From positions 1 through 22,720 of the forward strand of contig JBBKWG010000059.1 of assembly GCA_037968835.1 (NCBI GenBank): a DNA stretch of 22,720 nucleotides, in the 5' to 3' direction. The position numbers and the translations under genes were made by a program. This DNA is from JBBKWG01 sp037968835. GTDB lineage: Bacteria > Pseudomonadota > Alphaproteobacteria > Rhodobacterales > Rhodobacteraceae. Positions 1 through 7,304 of the stretch are shown here, one piece after another. Position 1 is the first letter of the stretch, and every line of letters starts with the position of its first letter. The notes beneath the pieces are model-generated. The model saw nothing but the letters and a program-made list of their open reading frames with translations, was not told the DNA's origin and ran no database searches.

Positions 1-264
1 GACTGCTTTCTGGTCGGCGTCTCCACCTCGATTGATTCGCCCGTCCCAAGGACGCCTGCGAAGCGCGCGACTGCGCCGCGACCAATGGGCCAAATTCGCG
101 GGATTGAGGTATTCGAATGGAAGGCCAAGAAGGCCAGAGCGCGCCATGGAATGCGCGATCATGTGACTTCCGCATCTGGGTGTTAACGCAATCAGAATGG
201 ATTCCCGCGGCGTCATCGCTTGCAGGTTCAGATCTTCGTCGAACTGTCGCAGATAGAGGTTCAT
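1..264 (-). CDS. Stf0-type sulfotransferase, N-terminal part (runs off left edge)
   Basis: The reverse strand is open from an ATG at 264 to the window edge (88 codons), so only the N-terminus is seen. Residues 23-55 carry a P-loop-like element (Pro29-Arg-Cys-Gly-Ser33), followed by a stretch with the sense GLLGLPFEYLNP. This matches the 5'-phosphosulfate-binding start and the 'G.PxEY' stretch of Stf0-family sulfotransferases, which move sulfate from PAPS to a carbohydrate hydroxyl (trehalose in mycobacteria). The usual Ser of the PRSGS loop is Cys here. The gene diverges from the ExoU-like glycosyltransferase, which suggests sulfation of the polysaccharide made next door, but that is inference. 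No clear ribosome binding site precedes the ATG. A short dyad (265-280) sits directly before it. Confidence 0.65.
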   Translation of the reverse strand, partial: MNLYLRQFDEDLNLQAMTPRESILIALTPRCGSHMIAHSMARSGLLGLPFEYLNPANLAHWSRRSRALRRRPWDGRINRGGDADQKAV

Positions 265-511
265 AGGATATGGCAATCCTGTCGATGGAGCGCCAAAGCG
301 CCGCCGGGAGTGCCCACACCCAAGGTAAACTTTAGATCGTAACGCCCGTGGATGGCAGCGAATTCGTTCAGCAATCTGCTGGAGACAAATGCCTCGGCGG
401 TTCTTCGCCAGTATGTCCCGTCGCAGTGTCCCTGACGCCTAATGGGTTGGATAATCGTCACGTGCCGTGCAAGTGTCCCGTGGGGGCATCGAACGGATTT
501 CAAAGCCGGAT
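265..511. other. Divergent intergenic region, sulfotransferase / exoU-like
   Basis: This stretch of about 250 bases separates two divergent genes and must hold both promoters, but no convincing sigma-70 pair was found. Two small dyads are visible. AGGAT/ATCCT arms (265-269 and 276-280) lie just before the sulfotransferase start. CAGCA-ATC-TGCTG (369-381) resembles a dyad upstream of exoA at 9374-9386. Short open frames on both strands look like chance frames. Confidence 0.5.
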
Positions 512-1519
512 ATGCCAAAGCAATCTCAACCCGAACCACTTTGCGTGGTGATCGCGGCGCAGAACGCGGAAGACACGATCGCCGATGCCGTCAGCTCGGC
601 TTTGGCTCAGGATGAAGTCGGCGAGATCGTTGTCGTCGACGATGCCTCGACAGACCACACGGCCGATGTGGCCCGGACAACGGCAGGCACCGACACACGC
701 CTGAAGTGCCTATCGCTTGGCAAGAACATTGGTCCGGCCGCGGCCCGCAATTTGGCGATCCGGTCGTCGGTCTCACCTTTGATCGCTGTGCTCGACGCCG
801 ATGACTTTTTCCTGCCGGGACGCTTCGCGCATTTGCTGTCGATGCCCGACTGGGACCTGGTCGCGGACAATATCGTTTTCGTGGAGACCAGCGGCGACCA
901 AAACGTTCCGATGGGCAGCAACTTAGTCGAAGACCTCGACCTTACCGCATTCGTTCTTGGCAACCTTTCAAGCAAAGCTACGGAACGCGGCGAGCTTGGC
1001 TTTCTGAAACCGATCATGCGGCGCGCCTTTCTGGACCTCCACGGTCTTTGCTACGATCCCGGGCTCCGGCTTGGGGAAGACTACGATCTTTATGTCCGAT
1101 GCCTGATGAACGGCGCCCGTTTCCGCCTGTCTCACCGCGTTGGCTATGCAGCCGTGATGCGAAACGACTCGTTGAGTGCGCGCCATCGGACCGCCGATCT
1201 GAAGACTTTGCTGGACGCGGTTGATCGTCATTTGGCGGCACCTGATCAGGAAGCCGTTGCGCGTGCTTTGATGGCGGAACTGCGCGCGCAAACCCGGCGT
1301 CGCCACGTTCTGCGAGAATTCCTGGATCGAAAGGCAGGCGGTGGCATGGCGGCCGCGCTATCCTATGCACTGTCGCCGCTCCACAATCTGATGCCTATTG
1401 CGCAAGGGGTCGTCGCGGACAAGCTCAGGGCACGAAGGCGGATTCCTCCGGCAGAGGGAGTCGTCAGAACGCTTTTGCCGATTGGCAAAGGGACTAGTTT
1501 GCGCCCTGACTTGCCCTGA
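512..1519 (+). CDS. exoU: GT2 glycosyltransferase, ExoU-like
   Basis: This is a 335-residue family 2 glycosyltransferase, predicted cytoplasmic, that would transfer a glucosyl residue to a lipid-linked EPS intermediate. The GT-A fold elements are visible: a VVIAAQN start, an EIVVVDDASTD nucleotide-binding segment (residues 38-48), GPAAARN (74-80), the metal-binding D95-A-D-D98, and the GED motif at 188-190 preceded by GFLKP. The pattern is closest to ExoU, which adds the sixth, beta-1,6-linked glucose in succinoglycan assembly. The ATG at 512 is preferred over a GTG at 467 because the domain begins right after it; neither has a strong ribosome binding site. The 3' end overlaps the convergent exoQ-like gene by 26 bases. 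The GT2 call is firm; the ExoU assignment is moderate, and its donor and linkage are unproven. Confidence 0.85.
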   Translation: MPKQSQPEPLCVVIAAQNAEDTIADAVSSALAQDEVGEIVVVDDASTDHTADVARTTAGTDTRLKCLSLGKNIGPAAARNLAIRSSVSPLIAVLDADDFFLPGRFAHLLSMPDWDLVADNIVFVETSGDQNVPMGSNLVEDLDLTAFVLGNLSSKATERGELGFLKPIMRRAFLDLHGLCYDPGLRLGEDYDLYVRCLMNGARFRLSHRVGYAAVMRNDSLSARHRTADLKTLLDAVDRHLAAPDQEAVARALMAELRAQTRRRHVLREFLDRKAGGGMAAALSYALSPLHNLMPIAQGVVADKLRARRRIPPAEGVVRTLLPIGKGTSLRPDLP

Positions 1520-2729
1520 GGCCCGCAGACATACAAACAACCGTCACAATCACTAAAACAGTCCACAGACTGAACTGGAAAAATATCGGCGCTTCGAGAA
1601 GTGTCATCGTGGCGAGCATTACCATCAACGCGAAAAGAAGCGCCGCGCCCCGGCTTCCGGTCATCAACGCGAGACGGCCCGACTGGACCACCGCCACCGC
1701 AAGCACAATTGCCTCGATCAGAACTCCGATCACCCCGATTTCGACGGCGTTCGATAGGTAGGTGTTGTGAAAGTTGAAGCCGGCGCGCCCATCTATGCCG
1801 AAGCTGTCCCAAAGCGCCTCGGCGGCGGCGTGGCCCTGGACCCAGAACGCCTGATACCCCGATCCTAGCAAGGGCCGCTCGGCTATAAGATTCAACGCCA
1901 CGCGCCAAAGATCCACCCGACCCGTCAGCGTCATGTCTTTTCCGGTCAGATCGAAAAAAGCCGCGGCAACGGCGTCGATCCGCGCAGTGATGACGATCGC
2001 CGTCAAAGCGAGCGTTAGGCTCAGGAACAACCCGGCGACAATTCGCACCGGGCGTCTCAGACGCCGCAGTAACAAAACCGAGAGGAATGCGCCAATGCCA
2101 ATTGGCAGATATCCCAGAGCACCCGCCGATTGAGCAAGTACCGTGGCTGACAGGCCAAGCACGCACCCCGCCAAGGCACAAAGCCGGATGATGCGCGGTG
2201 GTTCAGGCGATGCGAGCAATCCGAAAGAAAGGATCGTGAACAACGTCGCCGCCAGCGCCATTTCGTTCTTGCTACCGAAAAGCCCGACCAACGCACCGGT
2301 GTCGGTTCGGTAAGGTCCAAGCATGACGCTTAGAAACACCAGTGCGAAGAGGGTCGAAAACAAGGTCAGAATGATCGCGGACACTTGGATGCGATCGGCG
2401 ATCAGAATGGCGATCACGACTGTTGCAGAAAGTTGGATGCCGTACCGGAGGCTCAAAGCAGGGTATATCGACCACACGGTGCTGAGGACGCAGAACAGCG
2501 GAAGAACAAGCAGCGCGCGGTATCTGAGAAGGGTTGCCAGCGCCGAGGTCGGACGTCCCACAAACAACAAAGTCCCGGACAAAAGAAACAGCAACGCGGC
2601 CGGCGTGTGTAGCACGGGAACCAGAACCAAAGCGGCAAGCGCCGATATGCCCAGACAGGTATCGAGACTGACCGCACGCCCGTTGAACCGTCCAAAGCCG
2701 TGCGTTACCGCTGCCATATTATTTGCCAT
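1494..2729 (-). CDS. exoQ: ExoQ-like polysaccharide polymerase (O-antigen ligase / Wzy family)
   Basis: This polytopic inner-membrane protein (411 residues) has about ten hydrophobic segments and a Wzy_C-type signature in the last third. That signature includes LTGRVDLWR, ERPLLGSGYQAFW, and FHNTYLSNAVEIGVIG before further helices. These are characteristic of ExoQ/Wzy proteins, which join lipid-linked repeat units into long chains in the periplasm. The ATG at 2729 overlaps the end of the upstream GH16 gene by 11 bases. A second in-frame ATG at 2717 would leave a 1-base gap. Either way the two genes are translationally linked. An open frame continues upstream to 2873, but it runs through the GH16 gene and shows no family features. 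The 3' end overlaps the convergent exoU-like gene by 26 bases. Confidence 0.88.
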   Translation of the reverse strand: MANNMAAVTHGFGRFNGRAVSLDTCLGISALAALVLVPVLHTPAALLFLLSGTLLFVGRPTSALATLLRYRALLVLPLFCVLSTVWSIYPALSLRYGIQLSATVVIAILIADRIQVSAIILTLFSTLFALVFLSVMLGPYRTDTGALVGLFGSKNEMALAATLFTILSFGLLASPEPPRIIRLCALAGCVLGLSATVLAQSAGALGYLPIGIGAFLSVLLLRRLRRPVRIVAGLFLSLTLALTAIVITARIDAVAAAFFDLTGKDMTLTGRVDLWRVALNLIAERPLLGSGYQAFWVQGHAAAEALWDSFGIDGRAGFNFHNTYLSNAVEIGVIGVLIEAIVLAVAVVQSGRLALMTGSRGAALLFALMVMLATMTLLEAPIFFQFSLWTVLVIVTVVCMSAGLRASQGAN

Positions 2730-3477
2730 TGCAAAGGACAGACGCCTCGAATTGGCATGGCTCGCCAAGGCGTGTGTAGGCCAACCACTCGATCGCCATG
2801 CGTTGGGGCATGGCCTTTGCATCGAACGGCCCCATCCAGTCTGTGAAAGTTGAACTGCTCCAGAGGCTTGCATAGATTTTCTGCGGCTCGGTCGGCAGTT
2901 TGGTGCCTTCTTCGGTTCGATGAACCTCGTTTCCGTTTATCAGCCAGACGACGCTTTCGGGGCGCCATTCAAAGGCGACATGGACGAATTCTCGATCCGA
3001 GGGGTTTGGTAGGGCAACGCTTTTGCCGTTCAAAGGCACCCCGTCAACATAGGTGTTGAAACTCACTTGCGCGGTGTCCCGCAACAGTATCTCGACGTCG
3101 ATCTCGTGATGCGGGCGATCGTGGGCTGGTCCGATATAGGTGAAGAAGGCCGCGTTAATGCCTGAACCAGCACCGGTGCGCAGTAGCGCCTCATAGGTAC
3201 CGAACCCGTATTTCGCATGCGATTGGATCTCACCGCAACGATTGGTCCCGGTCCCTTTGCTCGATTGAAAGAGCCGCAAGCCCAGCTTTCCCTCGTCGAT
3301 GCTTACCGCCTCGCGCGACCAGGTGCAGTTCATCCAGTCGCCGTTGGACCAGCCGTCGGAAATCATCCACGTCCCGCGGTTAAAGACCTCGAAATCGTCC
3401 CTGAACGACGCTCCGGATTCTTCCGCGTGGGCGCTGCCTGCCAACAAAATGCAGAAAAGCTTCCAAATTGCTCTCAT
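2719..3477 (-). CDS. exoK: GH16 endo-beta-glucanase, ExoK-like, secreted
   Basis: This 252-residue glycoside hydrolase family 16 enzyme begins with a signal peptide (hydrophobic core residues 4-15, Ala-His-Ala cleavage site near 18). The catalytic signature HHEIDVEILL contains Glu125, Asp127 and Glu129, the nucleophile, helper and acid/base of GH16. The upstream aromatic cleft region (WMISDGWSNGDW) and the FEWRPESVVWLINGNEV strand are also typical. ExoK in rhizobia cleaves beta-1,3/1,4-glucan links in nascent succinoglycan and controls chain length; the same job is inferred here. The ATG at 3477 is chosen over a TTG at 3480 because a perfect GGAGG lies 4 bases before it. It is co-transcribed with the exoQ-like gene, which starts within its last codons. 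Confidence 0.9.
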   Translation of the reverse strand: MRAIWKLFCILLAGSAHAEESGASFRDDFEVFNRGTWMISDGWSNGDWMNCTWSREAVSIDEGKLGLRLFQSSKGTGTNRCGEIQSHAKYGFGTYEALLRTGAGSGINAAFFTYIGPAHDRPHHEIDVEILLRDTAQVSFNTYVDGVPLNGKSVALPNPSDREFVHVAFEWRPESVVWLINGNEVHRTEEGTKLPTEPQKIYASLWSSSTFTDWMGPFDAKAMPQRMAIEWLAYTRLGEPCQFEASVLCNGK

Positions 3478-3675
3478 CAATCCTCCGGGGAACGTGTCCG
3501 GCCATCAAAACGGCAGAAATGTGTCACGCTCTTGGCCGACGCCCGAACACGAAGATCAATGGGCGACTTCCTGCCGGTTGCCAAAATCTTGCTAAGAAAA
3601 TCATCGCATTGGTTCGACCCGCATGCGTAAGGTCGGCCTTGGGGCACTAAGGCGGGGCGCATACGCGTCATTCGA
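3478..3675. other. Divergent intergenic region, exoK-like / exoO-like
   Basis: About 200 bases separate the divergent GH16 and ExoO-like genes and should contain both promoters. A GGAGG ribosome binding site for the GH16 gene is clear at its left edge. No confident -35/-10 pair or operator was recognised. Open frames crossing it continue into the GH16 antisense strand and were not called. Confidence 0.5.
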
Positions 3676-4935
3676 ATGGTATCCCAAGTTAACATCAATT
3701 CAAATTCGGAACCGAAGCCATTGCTGAGCGTCATCATGGCGAATCACAATGGTGGGCGTTACATCGCCGCCGCGATTGCATCGGTGTTGAATCAAAGCCT
3801 GGGCGATCTAGAGTTGATCGTCTCAGACGACGCGTCGACCGACGAAAGCGCGCGGATCGTGGAAGAATTGGCGACACGGGATCCGCGGATCAGATTGCTG
3901 CGATCACGGACTTGCGGCGGACCTGCCGTCGCGCGGAATCTGGCGCTGGAGGCAGCACGAGGCGAATGGATCGGAATTGTCGATTCAGACGATCTTATTC
4001 ACCCGTTGCGCATGGAACGCTTGATCGACCGGGCCCAAGAGCTTGATGTCAGTGTGGTGGCGGACGATCTCGTTTATTTTGGCGCGAACCTCGGCAAGAC
4101 CCTTCTGGGCGACCTTGATCTTCAATCCCCCTGGATGCCTACGAACGCCGACTTTCTGGCCGCAGAGATGACGCACCCCGCGACCCCCGTGGGCTATCTG
4201 AAGCCGTTAATTCTACGCTCTGCGATTGGCGCTCTGCGCTATCGACCTTACATGACCGTCGGCGAGGATTTCGATCTGTTGTTCCGCGTTTTGCTTGCGG
4301 GAGCGAGAATCGCTGTTTTTCCCGAGGCTTACTATCTTTACCGCCTTCACGACGCGTCGATATCGCATCGCCTTTCGACGGCCAACATTGAAGGTATGGA
4401 GCGAGCAATTGCTGAACTTCGCGCCGAGATTCCACCAGAATTGGTGCCGCTTCTCGAACAACGAGGCAGAGCAAAAGTGTTTGGGAGGGAATTCGCGGAA
4501 TTGGTTGATGCGCTAAAGGCCCGCCGTCTTTTGACAGCGGCGCGCATGCTCGGGGCATCACCAACGCTCGCCCGTCCGCTCTTTACCGCCGCGCGCGAAC
4601 ATATGACGCGACGCATTATACCCCGGCAGATACCGACGGAACTATCTCACCTGAGCCTTGCCGCGTGTGATGCCGATTGCGACGACACGAAACCCTACCA
4701 AATGTTCAGCGTGCCCTCGGATCCGTTGACCTGGACGCCTGCCCGTGCCGCAGATCTCATCGCCAGAACAGGTTGCGGACCGGTGCGCATTCGCGCGCAT
4801 GGGCGGGCGGGTCTCAACGCCCTTGGATTTGTGCCAGAGTGGGAAGTTGCAGAACTGGTTTCACCGAAAGGCGGATGGAGCGAACAGGAAATGGATCGCA
4901 TCAAAGCGCTTCCGTGGCCCGTAACAATGACGTGA
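3676..4935 (+). CDS. exoO: GT2 glycosyltransferase, ExoO-like, with C-terminal extension
   Basis: This 419-residue GT2 enzyme has a typical GT-A core: LLSVIMANHNGG (16-27), LELIVSDDASTD (45-56), GGPAVARN (81-88), metal-binding D103-S-D-D106, and GED at 196-198 preceded by GYLKP. ExoO-type enzymes add a beta-1,6-linked glucose at the cytoplasmic face during repeat-unit assembly. The same motif order and spacing occur in the ExoU-like protein at 512-1519, so the two are paralogues. After residue ~335 there is a separate soluble segment containing VRIRAHGRAGLNALG and ending in a Trp/Pro-rich tail, which makes the protein longer than the core family. The ATG start has only a weak upstream ribosome binding site. 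It is convergent with the small membrane protein gene, with 5 bases between stops. Confidence 0.85.
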   Translation: MVSQVNINSNSEPKPLLSVIMANHNGGRYIAAAIASVLNQSLGDLELIVSDDASTDESARIVEELATRDPRIRLLRSRTCGGPAVARNLALEAARGEWIGIVDSDDLIHPLRMERLIDRAQELDVSVVADDLVYFGANLGKTLLGDLDLQSPWMPTNADFLAAEMTHPATPVGYLKPLILRSAIGALRYRPYMTVGEDFDLLFRVLLAGARIAVFPEAYYLYRLHDASISHRLSTANIEGMERAIAELRAEIPPELVPLLEQRGRAKVFGREFAELVDALKARRLLTAARMLGASPTLARPLFTAAREHMTRRIIPRQIPTELSHLSLAACDADCDDTKPYQMFSVPSDPLTWTPARAADLIARTGCGPVRIRAHGRAGLNALGFVPEWEVAELVSPKGGWSEQEMDRIKALPWPVTMT

Positions 4936-4940
4936 AAATT

Positions 4941-5222
4941 CTAGCGCGCGCTGCTTTCGGTCCGACTGGACGAATTTGTCAGAGTGCTGCGGGTGCCGTT
5001 TGGCAACACCGTCTCTTCGCTATTCGCTGCGCTGCTACTGGCTCCGCGATCCGTCAGGGCCGCGATAACGACCAGCCAGGTGACATATGCAAACTGTAGA
5101 ACGACCAGGACCGAGATGACGAAAACAGCAATCATTCCAGCACTATAGCCCAATGAATAAGCATAGGTTCCGAACAGCAAAGCTGTAAGAAAATTAAACA
5201 CCGTGAACACTGCCAATCGCAT
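4941..5222 (-). CDS. Small two-helix membrane protein, ExoX/SyrA-like (putative EPS repressor)
   Basis: The 93-residue product has two membrane helices (about residues 4-22 and 28-55) and a hydrophilic tail from residue 58 rich in Ser, Thr, Asn and Arg. The MRLAVF start, a helix with GTYAYSLG and the QFAYVTWLVVIA segment recall the ExoX/SyrA family of exopolysaccharide production repressors. ExoX acts at the membrane against the priming transferase ExoY. Size, topology and position inside an exo cluster support this, but residue identity could not be measured. The gene lies 117 bases after the exoP-like stop with its own promoter-like sequence (5291-5320). It is best treated as a candidate negative regulator of EPS synthesis; an unrelated small membrane protein remains possible. 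Confidence 0.55.
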   Translation of the reverse strand: MRLAVFTVFNFLTALLFGTYAYSLGYSAGMIAVFVISVLVVLQFAYVTWLVVIAALTDRGASSSAANSEETVLPNGTRSTLTNSSSRTESSAR

Positions 5223-5290
5223 CTAAAACTGCCCGTGGCTGACAAAGGGACGTGTTGATTGGTATTGTTCTATCGTCCCCTTTGGGCGGC

Positions 5291-5320
5291 AGTATGCCGT
5301 TTTGAAGGCATCCGCGTCAA
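5291..5320 (-). promoter_or_regulatory. Sigma-70-like promoter for the ExoX-like gene
   Basis: On the reverse strand TTGACG (5320-5315) and CATACT (5296-5291) are separated by 18 bases. They match the consensus at 5 of 6 and 4 of 6 positions and lie about 70 bases before the ATG at 5222. This would let the small gene be expressed apart from exoA-exoM-exoP. Start site and use are unproven. Confidence 0.4.
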
Positions 5321-5339
5321 CGTAACGATGGTTGTGGTC

Positions 5340-7304
5340 TCACAATGTGGCCGACCGGTTGCTGGCTGGCACCACCCCATAACGCCAGAGTCGATGTGTT
5401 TTCGTGCGGTTGAGAACCACGCCGAGGATTTGCTTCCTCAGGTCCGGTTCTCGCGCAAGATATTCCTGACACATGGTATGCGAGGTTTTGCCCCAGTCGA
5501 CCACCAATACAATGCCATCCAGCAGTCGAAGCCACGCCTTGGCTTCGGGGCGGTGGCACAGCGGTGGCAGGTCCACGAACACCAAATCGTAGCTTTCCCT
5601 TGCCGATGCCAAAGCCTGTCGCAATGTCACCACACGGGACGCTTCGGTCCGCGATTTTTCCGAGTCAAACGCCGGCAGGAAATCGAGCCCGGATGCCGAA
5701 AGCGTCCGCACAGAACGCAACTTGGAAGTGGAGCGGTCGTATGGGCCGCCACGATCTTCCGCTCCGTCCAATTCCATCCGCCCTGTCAGATCGGATCGTC
5801 CAAGGTCGCCGTCTACCAGCAACACCCTCCGCCCCGTGATCGCCGCCAAATTCGCCAGATTGGCCGCCAGCGTCGTTGCCCCCTCGCCCTCGACAAGTCC
5901 ACCGATGGCGATGACATGGCCGCGGCCTTCGTCGAGTCCCAACTCAATTGATGCCAGTATATTGCGAACCGCGAGCTGATAGCCCGTCGCCTTGCCCTCA
6001 ATCGAGATCATCAATTCGGGCGCTGCAAACTCGATGGTAAGGGGCTCCTCCAACAGCAACGGGGCGGCGGCTGTCAAACCTCCTGCCCTGCCGGGGACGC
6101 CAGCATAGGGCGACCGGCTGGATGCGAAGTACGAAGGCGCTGGATTTGGCTTGTCCCCACCGCTCTTTCCGGAGTTGCGCGCAACCTGTCGCTCGGTGGC
6201 GTCGATAAACGGTAAGTATCCGAGGAAATCCAGTCCCGCCACCGTCACGTCGTGGGCCGTGCGATAACCGGTCTCCCTTCGCTCTCTCAAAATCGCAAGT
6301 CCAAGCCCGGCCATCGTTCCAACGATTAATCCGGCAAGTAGGATGCGCCACGCTTTCGGTTCCACGGGTCGATCCGCGACCAGCGCATCTGCCAATACCC
6401 GACCGTTCGCCACGGGATAGGACCCGGCGATAAGGGTCTCCTGATACTGGGCTTCGATGGTCAGATAGAGCGCATTCAAAGCCTCGACCCTTTGTTCGCG
6501 TTCGCGCAATCCCTGTTGATCCATCGCGCCGTTCTGCGCCCGAAATTTCTCTGCTTCGGTTGCCGCGTCCAATGCGGCCTGCCGCAACCCCTCGATCCGC
6601 TCCTGCATCCACGCCGCGGTACGGTCGTTGGTCTCGGTATTGGCCAACATCCCGTCCGCCAGATACGCCTCGGCATAGGCATCGGCGATCGCGGCCGCCA
6701 ATTCGGGGTCAGACGAGAGATATCCGATTTCGACGGAAAAGCTCTTGCCCGCACGGAAGAACAGCGTCTCCTGAGCCAGCCTCGACGCCGCCCTTTGAAC
6801 CTTGTCTCGAGCGATCTCGTCCGGCGTCGAAGTCGTGATGCTGCCAGTTCTCTCGGGCTGAGGCGCGACTGATCTGACCCACTGGAGGACGCTCGATTTC
6901 AGGACGCCCAACGCAGAACGCGGCGGTGACAGGAAATCGGGGTTGTCCTGCAGGCCCAGGCGACGCACCACTTCCGTCGCCAACTGAGTTGATTGCAGAA
7001 TCTGCATCTGGTTCTCGAAACTCGTTTCGTTGCGGCTCAATGGCCGAAGCGAAGAGATCTCTTGATCGAGATCGTTCTGTCGTTCCTCGATCAGGATCGT
7101 CGTGCTGCTGTAGTATTCCTTTGGGCTGGTCACGTAGTGAACAGCGCCAACAGCAAGTCCTGCGCATGCGAAGAAAACCACAAGCCACTTCTGACGACGC
7201 CAGGCTAACAGAAGCTCGAAAAGGTCGCTTCGGTCCGCCTGTCTCGGCTGGTCGTTTCGCGGGGCGATTTGGCCTTGCCAGATCGGTGCAATGTTCTGGC
7301 TCAT
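5340..7304 (-). CDS. exoP: ExoP-like Wzz/BY-kinase fusion with substituted Walker A lysine
   Basis: This 654-residue inner-membrane protein controls EPS chain length. It has a short cytoplasmic N-terminus, TM1 after WRRQKWLVV, a long periplasmic Wzz domain with coiled-coil potential (AALDAATEAEKFRAQ), then a proline-containing TM2 (RPVEPKAWRILLAGLIVG). A linker leads to a C-terminal P-loop domain typical of bacterial tyrosine kinases. Walker A' (D498-G-D500) and Walker B (D578 in VFVDLPPL) are present. The Walker A motif reads GEGATT, with Ala476 where the family has Lys (codon GCA at 5877-5879). The tail holds a single Tyr rather than a tyrosine cluster. Kinase activity is therefore doubtful. 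The ATG at 7304 overlaps the exoM-like stop (ATGA); a longer frame to 7361 runs into exoM. Confidence 0.9.
   Translation of the reverse strand: MSQNIAPIWQGQIAPRNDQPRQADRSDLFELLLAWRRQKWLVVFFACAGLAVGAVHYVTSPKEYYSSTTILIEERQNDLDQEISSLRPLSRNETSFENQMQILQSTQLATEVVRRLGLQDNPDFLSPPRSALGVLKSSVLQWVRSVAPQPERTGSITTSTPDEIARDKVQRAASRLAQETLFFRAGKSFSVEIGYLSSDPELAAAIADAYAEAYLADGMLANTETNDRTAAWMQERIEGLRQAALDAATEAEKFRAQNGAMDQQGLREREQRVEALNALYLTIEAQYQETLIAGSYPVANGRVLADALVADRPVEPKAWRILLAGLIVGTMAGLGLAILRERRETGYRTAHDVTVAGLDFLGYLPFIDATERQVARNSGKSGGDKPNPAPSYFASSRSPYAGVPGRAGGLTAAAPLLLEEPLTIEFAAPELMISIEGKATGYQLAVRNILASIELGLDEGRGHVIAIGGLVEGEGATTLAANLANLAAITGRRVLLVDGDLGRSDLTGRMELDGAEDRGGPYDRSTSKLRSVRTLSASGLDFLPAFDSEKSRTEASRVVTLRQALASARESYDLVFVDLPPLCHRPEAKAWLRLLDGIVLVVDWGKTSHTMCQEYLAREPDLRKQILGVVLNRTKTHRLWRYGVVPASNRSATL

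Noticed and set aside
261..539. Minus-strand frame of 92 codons before the sulfotransferase
   Set aside because: It spans the divergent promoter region, crosses the ExoU-like start, lacks domain features, and is in a different frame from the sulfotransferase.
2730..2873. Upstream extension of the exoQ-like gene
   Set aside because: It lies inside the GH16 coding region and encodes no hydrophobic or conserved residues; ATGs at 2729 and 2717 fit better.
5259..5951. Plus-strand frame of 230 codons
   Set aside because: It is antisense to the P-loop domain of the ExoP-like gene, whose motifs are clear; the translated product is Arg/His-rich and has no family features.
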